A program made the translations under genes and the position numbers. The notes under the pieces are model-generated. The model saw only the letters and a list, made by a program, of their open reading frames with translations, did no database searches and was not told the origin of the DNA. This document shows positions 51,464 through 61,240 of a stretch of DNA of 64,000 nt, piece by piece. The DNA comes from Mycobacterium sp. 1164966.3. Its GTDB lineage: Bacteria > Actinomycetota > Actinomycetes > Mycobacteriales > Mycobacteriaceae. The stretch's first letter is position 1. Every line of letters starts with the position of its first letter. Location of the stretch: contig NZ_LZSG01000062.1 in assembly GCF_001665395.1 (NCBI RefSeq), positions 124,001 to 188,000 on the forward strand, in the 5' to 3' direction.

Positions 51464-54400
51464 AGGTCGGGCATCCTGGACAGCTGGATCACTCCGCTCT
51501 TCATGGTGCGCGACACCAGCATTCCCCGCCCCGGCGGCATCTCGGTGGGCTTATAGCCGAACAGCGCGCCTTCGTCTTTCGTGCCGCTCATCACCAAACC
51601 GTGGCAGGACAAATCCTTGAGGCGTCCGATGAACTGGTCCATCATGGCGCGCGCCGCGCCGCCGATGCGGCGGGTCACCACCACCCGCAGACCGATATCG
51701 CGTGCCTGGGGCAGATATTCGACCAACGGACTCAGCGGGCTGTTCATCGAGCCGCTCACGATGAGGTCGTAGTCGTCAATCATGACGTAGATGTCCGGGC
51801 CCGACCACCACGATCGGTCTTTGAGCTGCTGCTGGGTGATGTCGCTGGGCGGCAGCCGATCCTTCAGCGTTGCCGCGAGCGCGGTCATCAGCTCCGCGCA
51901 GGACTGCGACGCCGTGGCGTATCCGCCCAGATAGTCGTTGGCCACCACGCCGAGCATCGAGCGACGGAAATCGACCAGGACGATCTTGCACTGTTCGGGC
52001 GTGGCGTTCTCCATCAGCCCGGTGGCGATGTTGCGCAGCAGACCGGTCTTGCCGCACTCCGCGTCGCCGAACGCCACCAGATGTGCCTGCGTGTCGAAAT
52101 CCAGTACCACGGGCCTTAATTCGGCCTCGTTGATGCCGATGGCGACGCATGACTTGCCCAGCATCCCGGCCGATTGCGCCGCCCGGACCACGGCGGCGCG
52201 ATCCACCTTGTGCGGAAGCATCCGGACGCGCGGTGCTTGCCGGTTGCCGTAGTGGGCGCGCATCGCAGTGACCGCTGCTGCCACACCCCCGGGCAGATCC
52301 TCGACGCCCGAACTGGAATCGAGCCGCGGCAGCGCGATCAGGATGTGCAGCCGCTCGTGACTCATACCCCGGCCGGGGCGGCCGACGGGGATCAATTCGT
52401 TGAACCTGCGGCCGACGTCGCTGTCCAGCGCATCGCCCAATTTCAATTCGATGCGGGTACCGAGCATGTCCTTGACGGCCGCGCGCATCTCCATCCAGCG
52501 CGACGCCGAGATCACCAGGTGTATTCCGTATGAAAGTCCCTGCACAGCAAGCGAATTCAGGGTAGGCTCGAGCATTTCGAAGTCGCTTCTGACCGATGCC
52601 CAGCCGTCGATAACCAAGAACAAATCGCCGAACTTGTCCTGGCTCAACGGATCTTGCGCGGCAACCTCGGGCGGCAGGGTTGCCAGCTGCGCCTTGCGGG
52701 CCCGGAAGTCGCGCATCGATTCGATGCCGAGATCGCGGAACCGCACCTCTCGGGCGCGCAGCACCCCCGACACCTCGGCCACCGTGCGGCGGATCGCGTC
52801 GGCGTCCATCCGGCCGGCGACGCCGCCGACGTGCGGCAAATTCGCCATACTGGATAGCGTGCCGCCGCCGAAGTCCAGGCAGAAGAACTGCACCTGTTCC
52901 GGGGTATGGGTGGCAGCCGCCGACATGATCAGCGTGCGCAGCGTCGTCGACTTGCCCGACTGTGGGCCGCCGACCACAGCGACGTTGCCCTGGGCACCGG
53001 ACAGGTCGATCATCAGCACGTCGCGGCGCTGATCATAGGGCCGGTCCACGACACCCATGGGCATCCACAACCGCCCGTCGAGGTTCTCGCCCGCCGACCA
53101 GTTGGCGTCCGGCAGCAGCTGATTGATCGCGGGACTCTCGTCCAGGGGCGGCAACCACACCTCGTGGGCCGGCCGGCCGTGGCCTCGCAGCCGCGAGACG
53201 ACGACGTCGAGCAATGTCGTCTTCGTCGGAGATGACGGCATACCGGAATCCGGTACGCGCCCTTCTGGTTCCGGGGCGGCCGGCACGGCGTCTTTTTTGA
53301 CCGGCGTGGCCGTGAACAATTTGGGCGCCAGCGCGCCCAGCTGCCTGCCCCGGCCGCTGTGTGCGGCACGGCGCGGCGGGATATATTCTCCCGAGACGTA
53401 GCACGTGTTGAACCGAACCGGTTCGGACGCATCGCATTTCAAGAAAGCCGAGCCGGGGACACTGGGCAGGTGGTAGGCGTCCGGCACGCCCAGGACGCTG
53501 CGTGACTCGCCCGCGGAGAAGGTCTTGAGCCCGATTCGGTAGGACAGGTGCGAGTCCAGCCCGCGCAACTTGCCTTCCTCAAGCCGTTGCGAAGCCAGCA
53601 GCAGGTGCACGTGCAATGACCGGCCCAACCGCCCGATCATCACGAACAACTCGGCGAAATCCGGCTTCTGCGAAAGCAGTTCGGAGAACTCGTCGACGAT
53701 GATGAACAGCGCCGGTAGGGGGTCCAACTCCGCGCCGTTCGCCCGGGCGCGTTCGTACTCGTTGACGTTCGGGAAGTTGCCGGCCGCACGCAGCAGCTCC
53801 TGACGCCGGTTCAGCTCACCGGCAAGCGCGTCGCGCATACGGTCGACCAGGATGAGCTCGTCTTCCAGATTGGTGATGATCGCCGCGATGTGCGGCACCC
53901 CCTCCAGCCCGAGAAACGTTGCGCCGCCCTTGAAGTCGACCAGCACCAGGTTCAGCACGTCGGGCGAATGCGAGGTGACCATCGACAACACCAGCGTGCG
54001 TAGGAACTCCGACTTTCCCGAACCGGTAGCGCCGATGCACAATCCGTGCGGACCCATCCCGGACTCGGCGGACTCCTTGATGTCCAGTTCCAGCGGCTGG
54101 CCGTTGGGCGTGTACCCGATCGGCACCCGCAGCCGTTCGCGCGGCGAGCGTTTGCGCCACACCTGCTCGGGAACGATCTCGGCGGCGTCGGGAATCTTCA
54201 ACAGCGCCATCAGCCCCGGGTCGGTGGCCCGTGAGTCGGCCTCCAGGCTGACGATGTGTGCGGCGCTGGCCAGCCGGTAGCGGCCGATGCGGCGGGCTGT
54301 CGCCTCGGCCTCCGCGACGGTGATCGTGTCGGGGGTGGCGAACCGCTCTACCCCGACCGCGGTACGAGCCCCGACATGCTCACCCTCCGAGTCGTCTTCG

Positions 54401-55494
54401 ACCACCAACTGCAGCCCCCGCCGGTTCGCCGCCGCATCCGCGCCGTTCAGGTCCAGCAGGGTGACGCTGTCCAATCCGGCGTCGGTGACCAGTCGTTCGG
54501 TGCCGCTGATGTACCCGTCGTCGATAACCACCACCAGCTGTTTGAGGCCCTTGACCGGCTCCGCGTTGCGGCTGAACCGGCCCCGCTCCCCCAGGTCGGT
54601 CGCCAGCGACCGCTCCAGCAGCTCCAGGCTCGGAAAGAGCAGCCGCAGCGAGCCCATGCCGTCGCGGGCCGTAGCGTGCTGGGCTTGCGGCAGCCACTTG
54701 ACCCAGCGCCAGTTCTCGCCGTCCGGGTTGGCGGTCACCACCGCCACCTGCACATGGTCGGGGCCGTGAAAAGCGCACAGCTCCAACACCATTGACCGCA
54801 CCAACTGCCGCGCCAACTTTCGGTCGCCCTCGAACGTGATGGCGGGAAATGCCCGCAGCGACACCGCGGTGGGCAGTGCGTGCACCACGGAATGGGTCTT
54901 GACGAAACGGCGCAGCGCCACCGTCGACACGGGTTCGAGGTCCTCGGGCGGGCCGGTTTCCGGGGCCAGCAGGCGGGTGGCCAGTCGGTGTGTCCCGATG
55001 CCCACCCGGACGTGACAGAAGTCGTTGTCGGTGGGTCGGCGTTCCCACATCCGGCGGCTGCCCACGACGTCGGCCAGCGCCCGCGGATCGGGGTGGCTCC
55101 ACTCCAGTGCCGTGCGCTGCCCCTCGCCGGTCATGTCGGCGTCGTCGCGCAGGTTGGCCAGGTAGCTGAAGTAGTCCTTGCGCTCTTCGTTGAGCTCGGC
55201 GGCCGCCTTGCCGGACCGCGCGCCGCCGCCCATGAACATGCCGGCCATCGACATGACCATCATCATCGGGAAGATCAGGAACATCGGGTTCTTCGTCAGG
55301 TCGCGGCCCCCGACGGTCACCATCAGCGCGATCATGCCGATGACGGCAACGATCAGCACGAAAGGCAGCAGCTTCATCAGGAGGTTGCCCGGAATCACCC
55401 GCGGCACCTCCGGCGGAGCCTGCAGGTTGACTTCGCCACCCGGCATCCGTGGTGGCGACACCCGCAGTCGGCGCACAAAACCCTGCGTACTCAA
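51460..55494 (-). CDS. eccC: EccC, FtsK/SpoIIIE ATPase of the ESX complex (unsplit)
   Basis: A 1344-residue hexameric motor ATPase. Two membrane helices (about 41-61 and 69-90), a stalk/DUF domain, then three ATPase domains: Walker A GATGSGKS (488-495) with Walker B LFIIVDEF; GGPQSGKS (842-849) with degenerate LFLVIDGW; GDAECGKT (1142-1149) with IYVMIDDY. Domain 1 is the active, substrate-released ATPase in the family; the others bind signal sequences. In ESX-1 eccC is split into two genes; here it is one chain. The start is TTG 55494 with GGGGAA upstream; no ATG/GTG fits before the membrane helices. Divergent from the second eccD. Confidence 0.96.
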   Translation of the reverse strand: MSTQGFVRRLRVSPPRMPGGEVNLQAPPEVPRVIPGNLLMKLLPFVLIVAVIGMIALMVTVGGRDLTKNPMFLIFPMMMVMSMAGMFMGGGARSGKAAAELNEERKDYFSYLANLRDDADMTGEGQRTALEWSHPDPRALADVVGSRRMWERRPTDNDFCHVRVGIGTHRLATRLLAPETGPPEDLEPVSTVALRRFVKTHSVVHALPTAVSLRAFPAITFEGDRKLARQLVRSMVLELCAFHGPDHVQVAVVTANPDGENWRWVKWLPQAQHATARDGMGSLRLLFPSLELLERSLATDLGERGRFSRNAEPVKGLKQLVVVIDDGYISGTERLVTDAGLDSVTLLDLNGADAAANRRGLQLVVEDDSEGEHVGARTAVGVERFATPDTITVAEAEATARRIGRYRLASAAHIVSLEADSRATDPGLMALLKIPDAAEIVPEQVWRKRSPRERLRVPIGYTPNGQPLELDIKESAESGMGPHGLCIGATGSGKSEFLRTLVLSMVTSHSPDVLNLVLVDFKGGATFLGLEGVPHIAAIITNLEDELILVDRMRDALAGELNRRQELLRAAGNFPNVNEYERARANGAELDPLPALFIIVDEFSELLSQKPDFAELFVMIGRLGRSLHVHLLLASQRLEEGKLRGLDSHLSYRIGLKTFSAGESRSVLGVPDAYHLPSVPGSAFLKCDASEPVRFNTCYVSGEYIPPRRAAHSGRGRQLGALAPKLFTATPVKKDAVPAAPEPEGRVPDSGMPSSPTKTTLLDVVVSRLRGHGRPAHEVWLPPLDESPAINQLLPDANWSAGENLDGRLWMPMGVVDRPYDQRRDVLMIDLSGAQGNVAVVGGPQSGKSTTLRTLIMSAAATHTPEQVQFFCLDFGGGTLSSMANLPHVGGVAGRMDADAIRRTVAEVSGVLRAREVRFRDLGIESMRDFRARKAQLATLPPEVAAQDPLSQDKFGDLFLVIDGWASVRSDFEMLEPTLNSLAVQGLSYGIHLVISASRWMEMRAAVKDMLGTRIELKLGDALDSDVGRRFNELIPVGRPGRGMSHERLHILIALPRLDSSSGVEDLPGGVAAAVTAMRAHYGNRQAPRVRMLPHKVDRAAVVRAAQSAGMLGKSCVAIGINEAELRPVVLDFDTQAHLVAFGDAECGKTGLLRNIATGLMENATPEQCKIVLVDFRRSMLGVVANDYLGGYATASQSCAELMTALAATLKDRLPPSDITQQQLKDRSWWSGPDIYVMIDDYDLIVSGSMNSPLSPLVEYLPQARDIGLRVVVTRRIGGAARAMMDQFIGRLKDLSCHGLVMSGTKDEGALFGYKPTEMPPGRGMLVSRTMKSGVIQLSRMPDL

Positions 55495-55588
55495 CAGGTC
55501 ATTCCCCGAAACTCGAAAGCAAATTTAAAGACGTCCCTAGGTATTGTCACCAACCGATGACCCAAAATTCCCCAGGAGGACGATGGCG

Positions 55589-57094
55589 ATGACTCTACCG
55601 CCGTCGCTGTCCGAGCTTGACGCGGAATCCGAGGTCGAGCCCACGCTCAGCCGAGTCACATTGGTGGTCGGCGACCTGCGGCTGGACTTCGGATTGCCGG
55701 CGAATACCAGCATTGCCGCCTTCATCGACGACGTCATCGACATCGCCAACGAACACCTGGCGGCACATCCCGGGCCCGACCCGGGACCAGAAGGACTGGT
55801 CTTCGACACCACCGAGGGCAAATGGACCCTGGCCCGGCTCGGTGACGACCCGATCGACCCCAGCCGATCGCTGAACGAGGCCAACGTCTACGACGGTGAG
55901 CTGCTGGCCATCCGCGAGATCGACCAGCCGGCCCGGCCGATGCTGTTCGACGACGTGGAAGACCCCGTCGAGGACGCCGGGCAAACCGGAAGTCCGATCA
56001 TCAGCTGGCTGGATCGAGATGCCCGGCTGCTCACCTGCTTCGGGGTGGGGCTGGCCGCCACTGTCACCGCCGCGTTTCTGTTGCCGCGACACACTGCCCA
56101 GATATACATTCCCGCCGCCGCCCTCGGAGTCGGCGTCTTGGCGGTGCTCGTCGCGTGCGTGATCGCCCATCGTTCGGCGGGTGCCTGGCGCTCGGAGTGG
56201 CTGGCCTCGGTGGGAATTCCGCTGGTGTTCAGCGGCTCCCTGTACGTCGTGCCCGACGCCTTCGGTGCGAAGTCGCTGCCCATGGCCTTCGGTCTGACCG
56301 GGCTGGCGTCGCTGCTGGTGTTGCTGATCACCGGCCGCGGCAGGGCCCTGCACACCGCGGTGATCTCCCTGGCAGTAATCGGCGGCGCCGCGGCAGTGGT
56401 TGGCCTGCTGTGGAATCCGCCGCCCCGGGCCACCGGGGCGGTGCTGGCAACCGTGTCGGTGATCGTCGTCTACCTGTCACCCCGGGTGACGATCCTGCTG
56501 GCCAAGCTGCCGGTGCCGCGGGTGCCGACGGCCGGCGAGCCGCTTGACGACATCGAAACCCAGGGCGGAACCACCGTCGAAGGCGTCAATGCCGTCGGCA
56601 AGCAGGTGATCCCGACCGAGGAAGGCATGATCGTGCGGGTTCGCCGGGCCAGCCAATACCTGACCGGCATTTTGACGGCCACCGCAATCACCGCCACCGT
56701 CGGCTGTTACCTGGCGGTCGACGTCAGTGGCCGGTTCTATTGGCAGGGCACGGTTTTCGCGATTGCGGTGGCTACGGTCCTGTGCCTGCGCGGGCGCACC
56801 CACCACGATCTGGTGCAGAGCGCCACGCTGATCGGCGCCGGGTTGGCGATCGCTTTGCTGTCGATCGTCAAAATGGCGGTGGGCCTTGACAACTGGGAAT
56901 TATCCGCGGCACTGGCCCTGGTGGTGCTGATCGTGCTGGTCGTCGCGTGCGGGATCGTCGCGCCGAGGTTGGAGTTCTCCCCCGTGATGCGTCGGCAGGT
57001 CGAAATCCTGGAATACATCGCCATCGTGCTGGTTTTCCCGCTGTGCTGCTGGATTGTGCGGCTGTATGCGATGTTTCGGGAACTGCGGATCTGA
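55589..57094 (+). CDS. EccD ESX membrane-pore subunit, copy 2 (divergent paralogue)
   Basis: A 501-residue EccD with ubiquitin-like domain (about 20-105, SRVTLVVGDLRLDFGLPANTS) and eleven membrane segments. After the linker it lacks the YDDVVDAV…LN motif of copy 1 and instead has MLFDDVEDPVEDAG, and the last segment ends LFVRLYAMFRELRI-like (WIVRLYAMFRELRI), closer in style to EccD1 of ESX-1. AGGAGGA 55574-55580 has proper spacing to ATG 55589; ATG 55583 is too near. Divergent from eccC with a 94-base shared promoter region and convergent with eccB. Two unlike EccDs in one locus could form a heterodimer in each protomer. Confidence 0.9.
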   Translation: MTLPPSLSELDAESEVEPTLSRVTLVVGDLRLDFGLPANTSIAAFIDDVIDIANEHLAAHPGPDPGPEGLVFDTTEGKWTLARLGDDPIDPSRSLNEANVYDGELLAIREIDQPARPMLFDDVEDPVEDAGQTGSPIISWLDRDARLLTCFGVGLAATVTAAFLLPRHTAQIYIPAAALGVGVLAVLVACVIAHRSAGAWRSEWLASVGIPLVFSGSLYVVPDAFGAKSLPMAFGLTGLASLLVLLITGRGRALHTAVISLAVIGGAAAVVGLLWNPPPRATGAVLATVSVIVVYLSPRVTILLAKLPVPRVPTAGEPLDDIETQGGTTVEGVNAVGKQVIPTEEGMIVRVRRASQYLTGILTATAITATVGCYLAVDVSGRFYWQGTVFAIAVATVLCLRGRTHHDLVQSATLIGAGLAIALLSIVKMAVGLDNWELSAALALVVLIVLVVACGIVAPRLEFSPVMRRQVEILEYIAIVLVFPLCCWIVRLYAMFRELRI

Positions 57095-57098
57095 GCGC

Positions 57099-58601
57099 TT
57101 ACGACTTGGGTTGCTCGACCGTTGATCCGCGCGGGTCGGCGCCCATCCCGTCATGCGCGATCAGTGCGGCCTCCTGGGACAGCTCCGGCCCGGCCGGCAA
57201 CAACGACACCACCGGCCACGGCGCCAGTTGCGGGACATCGCCCTCGACGCGGGGATCGTGCACGCCGGTGACTCCCAACGCGGCGGCGGTCGGCGGATCC
57301 TTGATGTGGTAGCGCACCCCGGCGTCGGACACGTAGAACAGTTGTCCCATGGCCCGGCTGTCCGCATTACCCCCGGTGGCCTGGACGTATTCGCCGGTGC
57401 CGGGCTTGAGGTACACCGAGTCGACGCCCGGCCCATTGCCGTCGGCGGTTGCCAGACCCACCGGCTGCGCGCCGTCCGGAATGGGCAGACGATGACCGAC
57501 CAGCAACCGGACAGTGGCCTGCGCAGCGCTGTTCGCCCGCTCCCACGCCATGCACACCACCCGGTCCGGCTCGGTGTTCACGACTTGCGGCGACACGCTG
57601 GGGTAGTGGTCGACCGGCAGCGTGTGGACTATCGGGATTTGGCTGACCAGTGCCGGCGGCACTTCCCTGGCCCCTTGTGACGCAATCTCATTCGGATTGC
57701 TGTAGCGGATTATGTCGGCAGCCGCCGAGGAGACCGGTTGCAGCCCGTTGGGCAGCACCACATAGAGCTGCTCACCCCGCGAGTCGACGGTCTTGACGAT
57801 CGAGCCCACGAAGAGCGGACTGCCCGGAATGGCGCTCCCGGCGTTGGGAATCATCACCGACCTGATCGGGGGGACCAGCGGAAACGCGTTGAGCAGCGAC
57901 CCCGAGATCGGACGTATCTGCGCATTCCGCAGATGCAAGGCGTTGATGACGGCCGACTCGTGGGGGTCGATCTGGGCGCGCACGCCGTCGAAGATCAGGT
58001 AGACCGCGTCGCCCGATATCACCAGCAGCATCTGCGCCGGCGACGCCCTGCGGATGTCGTCGCCCAGCGTGAGGTCGCCCGCGATGACCGTGGTCTGCAC
58101 ACTGGCCACACCGGTGCTCTTGGTCACGTCCGGGGTCGCGATGGTGTCGCACACCGTCCACGCCGACATGCGCATGTCGGCACCGCCGCGAATGCTGTTG
58201 GGAGCCCCGACAATTCCCACCATCGGGCCGCGAGGCAGCTGGTTGAGCCATTTGTCGCTGACCGGTTTCGGGGTATCGGGTTTCCCGGTGATCAGCCGGG
58301 CAGACGCCAAATTGAGAACCGGGTGCAATCGATCGCCGATGCGCACGTAGAGGCCGCCGTTCGAGGTGCTGAGCAGTATTTGCGCATTGCCAATGCTGGG
58401 CGACGGCTTGAAAAACGCGAGCACGCCGCACGCGCCGGTGACGAGTACCGCGATCACCAGGCCCACGAGCAGCGACCGGATCTGGCCGCGCATCGGGTCG
58501 TGAATCATCCGCGAGTCGGCGCGAATCAGCGCGTGTTCCAACCGCCGCGTCAAGAACCGATAGCCGTTTACTTGCGCGCGCGTGGTGATTTGCGCGGGCA
58601 T
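57099..58601 (-). CDS. eccB: EccB, periplasmic ESX membrane subunit
   Basis: A 500-residue EccB. Short cytoplasmic N-terminus with QVNGYRFLTRRLEHALI, typical of the family, one membrane helix (about 42-63), then a periplasmic domain of repeats with conserved LYVRIGDRLHPVLNLASARLI and a central beta-rich core; cysteines at about 156 and 354 correspond to the EccB disulfide. EccB hexamerises the pore across the periplasm. ATG 58601 is preceded by GGGAG at five bases and gives family length; ATG 58613 would add four residues. It is transcribed toward the second eccD and is divergent from eccE over 91 bases. Confidence 0.95.
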   Translation of the reverse strand: MPAQITTRAQVNGYRFLTRRLEHALIRADSRMIHDPMRGQIRSLLVGLVIAVLVTGACGVLAFFKPSPSIGNAQILLSTSNGGLYVRIGDRLHPVLNLASARLITGKPDTPKPVSDKWLNQLPRGPMVGIVGAPNSIRGGADMRMSAWTVCDTIATPDVTKSTGVASVQTTVIAGDLTLGDDIRRASPAQMLLVISGDAVYLIFDGVRAQIDPHESAVINALHLRNAQIRPISGSLLNAFPLVPPIRSVMIPNAGSAIPGSPLFVGSIVKTVDSRGEQLYVVLPNGLQPVSSAAADIIRYSNPNEIASQGAREVPPALVSQIPIVHTLPVDHYPSVSPQVVNTEPDRVVCMAWERANSAAQATVRLLVGHRLPIPDGAQPVGLATADGNGPGVDSVYLKPGTGEYVQATGGNADSRAMGQLFYVSDAGVRYHIKDPPTAAALGVTGVHDPRVEGDVPQLAPWPVVSLLPAGPELSQEAALIAHDGMGADPRGSTVEQPKS

Positions 58602-58692
58602 AACCACTCCCATCAGCGTCGGTCCAGCACCGAGCCTCGGTAGCGTATAACAAGGCCAAGCGCTAAAGCCGCGCGAGTTTTCGCCCTGCGCC

Positions 58693-60441
58693 GTGGATAA
58701 GATTCCCTCTGTGCCGCGCCGCCCGACGACGCCCCCGAGCCGGGGCACGCCATCGGAAGCGAACGGACTTCGCTCGACGATCGACATCGGTGCGCAGCGC
58801 CTGCTGCCGCTGGCCGATCTGCTTGTGCTGCAACTGCTGGTCGCCGTGGGAACGCTGATCGCGCCGCTCCTCGGATTTCCCGGCTGGCAGGGCAGCGTGG
58901 CCGGACTCGCCGTGGCGTTGATCTTGGTGGTTCGGTTCCGCGGCACCACGCTGCCGCGGTTGATCGCGCTGCGCACCGGTTTCTGGCGACAGCGCCGGAT
59001 AAGAGGTAGGCGCGCCAAAAAGCAGACTCCGGCCGAACCCTTCGACGTGCCCATGGCCGAAGGCACTCTGATCGGTTTCCGTTGGGACGGAAGCACTTTG
59101 ATGTCACTGCTGCAAATCGAGGAGAACCCGCAGGCGATGACGATCATGGAGCCCGGGATGACGGTTTCCGGCGAAACCGTGCCCGTGCAGGCTCTGGTCG
59201 ACTGTCTGCAGCAATTCGACATCACCCTGGATTCGATCGACGTGATCAGTCAGGGCGCCCGGTCGCAGGGTCACAGCCAGGTGGCCGCCGTCTACGACGC
59301 CGTCCTGGGTCCACTGCCGGCGATCGCCCAGCGCAACGTGTGGATCGCCATCCGCTTCGACCCGTCACGATGCGCGGCCGCGGTGCGCCGGCGCGGCGGC
59401 GGCCGCAATGGAATCCTGCGCGCGGCCGCCACAGCAACGCGCCGGGTGGCCAACCGGCTGACCGAGGGTGGCCTGCGCATCCGGGTGTTGACGGCCAGTG
59501 AGATCGGCCAGGCCACGAACCAGCTGGCCGACGGGGTGGATCTGGCCACGGTCGAGGAGACTTGGCGCACCTGCCGGGAGGGTCGGTTCCGGCTGCGCAG
59601 CTTCGCCATCAGGCCACGGATGCTCACCACCGGGGGACTCGGCCTGCTGTGGACCATCCCCAGCTACTCCACCACGATGTGCCTGTCGCTGCGCCGCGAT
59701 CGTCCGCGCGGCCCGGTCCAGATCCGCGGGCTGGCCCGCTTCGACGCCCACGGCCGGGCCCGCATCGACCTGCGTGGCCTGACCCATCTGCGTGGCTACC
59801 AGTACTCGGCGCTGGCAGCGACCCTGCCAGTGCCTCCTCCGCCGCGGCAGGTCGAAAAGTGGGCGTACTCAAGCGATTCCACAACGCGAGATGGAGTCCG
59901 GGATTTCGAGCAGCTGTACATCCCGGCCTCCGGGTGCGGGCAGGTGATCGGCGCCGACGACCACGGTCGGGCGGTGGCGCTGTCGCTGTTCGGACCGCAG
60001 ATCCGCCGGGTGGAGATTGCCGGCACGCTGCATCTGGCTCAACAGGTGGTGCTGCGGTCGTTGGCGCTGGGGGCACACGTCCTCGTCCACAGCCGGCGAC
60101 CGGCGAAGTGGCGCACCATGGTCGACGAGGTCGACGATCACGACCTGCTGTGGGTCACCGACTTCAACCGCGGTTCCATGCAGGCGGGGTCCGATCGCAA
60201 TTACTCGGTGGAGATGTTCGACGGGGTGGCCGAGCAATCGGTGCGGGTCGGGGTGACCGCGATCGTGGTAGTCCCGCCCGACTCTGCCGTAACAGCCAAC
60301 GCCGACGTCGCGCTGGAATTGCTCGACATCGACACCGACTCCGTCAAAGTCAGTACCCGGGCCGGCTCGTCGGTTGTGACCATGGTCGCCACCGACGAGG
60401 AGATGCGCTACCTCAAAGCGTCGTTGGCCGACGAAGACTGA
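58693..60441 (+). CDS. eccE: EccE, ESX peripheral membrane subunit
   Basis: A 582-residue EccE: two membrane helices near 36-61 and 67-80 followed by a basic RRIRGRRAKK segment and a long cytoplasmic glycosyltransferase-like fold that stabilises the outside of the complex. Typical stretches: AEGTLIGFRWDGSTLMSLLQIE, QGARSQGHSQVAAVYDAVLGPLP, and YSTTMCLSLRRD. GTG 58693 or GTG 58711 are both possible. It is divergent from eccB, so the four membrane components eccB, eccC, eccD, eccE lie on opposite strands in three transcription units, unlike the usual collinear ESX order. Confidence 0.92.
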   Translation: MDKIPSVPRRPTTPPSRGTPSEANGLRSTIDIGAQRLLPLADLLVLQLLVAVGTLIAPLLGFPGWQGSVAGLAVALILVVRFRGTTLPRLIALRTGFWRQRRIRGRRAKKQTPAEPFDVPMAEGTLIGFRWDGSTLMSLLQIEENPQAMTIMEPGMTVSGETVPVQALVDCLQQFDITLDSIDVISQGARSQGHSQVAAVYDAVLGPLPAIAQRNVWIAIRFDPSRCAAAVRRRGGGRNGILRAAATATRRVANRLTEGGLRIRVLTASEIGQATNQLADGVDLATVEETWRTCREGRFRLRSFAIRPRMLTTGGLGLLWTIPSYSTTMCLSLRRDRPRGPVQIRGLARFDAHGRARIDLRGLTHLRGYQYSALAATLPVPPPPRQVEKWAYSSDSTTRDGVRDFEQLYIPASGCGQVIGADDHGRAVALSLFGPQIRRVEIAGTLHLAQQVVLRSLALGAHVLVHSRRPAKWRTMVDEVDDHDLLWVTDFNRGSMQAGSDRNYSVEMFDGVAEQSVRVGVTAIVVVPPDSAVTANADVALELLDIDTDSVKVSTRAGSSVVTMVATDEEMRYLKASLADED

Positions 60442-60457
60442 AATCTAAGGAGTAATC

Positions 60458-61240
60458 ATGGCTAATCCGTTCGGCAACCCGTCGTCGGGCGGCTACTACT
60501 CAGCGGAGCAACCGGGCTACTCGCAGTGGGCCACTGAGCCAGAATCCGGTCCGCGACTGTCGCATCGCCACTGGACGTTGGCCGTCGCACTGTTGGGCCT
60601 GTGCTCCTACCTGGTCAGCTACGGGACGATGCCCAACGTCGGGGGCATCGACTGGGATGTCCGGTTTGCCGTGCTCGCGGCGCTGGTTGCGGGATTCGGG
60701 TTGGTTCCCGGGCAGACTCCCGCCGCGAAGGTCGTCGCCGCGCTGGCCGCGATCGGCTTCCTTGATGCGCTGTCGAGGCTGATCGGCCTTCCCGACGGGA
60801 CCGAGGCCGGGTGGGCACTGTGGGTTCTCGTCGTGCTCAACGCCTTGCAAACGGCTGCCGGACTCGGCGCACTGCTGACACAGCCGAGCACACCCGACGG
60901 ACTACAAGCCTGGTACGCCGCTTACGCCGAGCAGTATGCGCAGTCCGCCGCGCAGTACTGGGGCCAATATGCACAGGAGTCCGAACCGGACAGCGGGTAT
61001 CAAACGAGTGCCGCGCAGGCGGTGCAGTCCGTCTCGGCGCCCGAACGGGACACGGCGCATCAGGAAGCTAGCTATACCGATTTTGTCGGCGGCCATGCCG
61101 CAGAGCAGGCCGGCGGTCAAGTGTCCGGACAGCAGAACGCCCCGGCCTCGCCGGGCTTGCCCAGCGTCGGCCACTCCTCGACGCCGGCCCAGGGGCAGCA
61201 GGTAGCGGCCGAACCCGAGTACCGGACGTCGTCGCAGTAG
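60458..61240 (+). CDS. DUF5336-like four-helix membrane protein (34 kDa antigen family)
   Basis: A 260-residue membrane protein. It has an N-terminal Tyr/Gly/Pro-rich tail, four membrane helices (about 35-50, 62-80, 87-106, 112-132) and a long Gln/Ala/Tyr-rich C-terminal tail (WYAAYAEQYAQSAAQYWGQY and after). Such layout is that of DUF5336, the mycobacterial 34 kDa antigen family. It is 16 bases after eccE with an AAGGAG site, so co-transcribed with it; a role in ESX complex assembly or localisation is possible but not shown by the sequence. Confidence 0.75.
   Translation: MANPFGNPSSGGYYSAEQPGYSQWATEPESGPRLSHRHWTLAVALLGLCSYLVSYGTMPNVGGIDWDVRFAVLAALVAGFGLVPGQTPAAKVVAALAAIGFLDALSRLIGLPDGTEAGWALWVLVVLNALQTAAGLGALLTQPSTPDGLQAWYAAYAEQYAQSAAQYWGQYAQESEPDSGYQTSAAQAVQSVSAPERDTAHQEASYTDFVGGHAAEQAGGQVSGQQNAPASPGLPSVGHSSTPAQGQQVAAEPEYRTSSQ

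Noticed and set aside
57099..59225. 708-residue EccB
   Set aside because: The extra N-terminus is antisense to eccE; ATG 58601 with GGGAG gives the family length.
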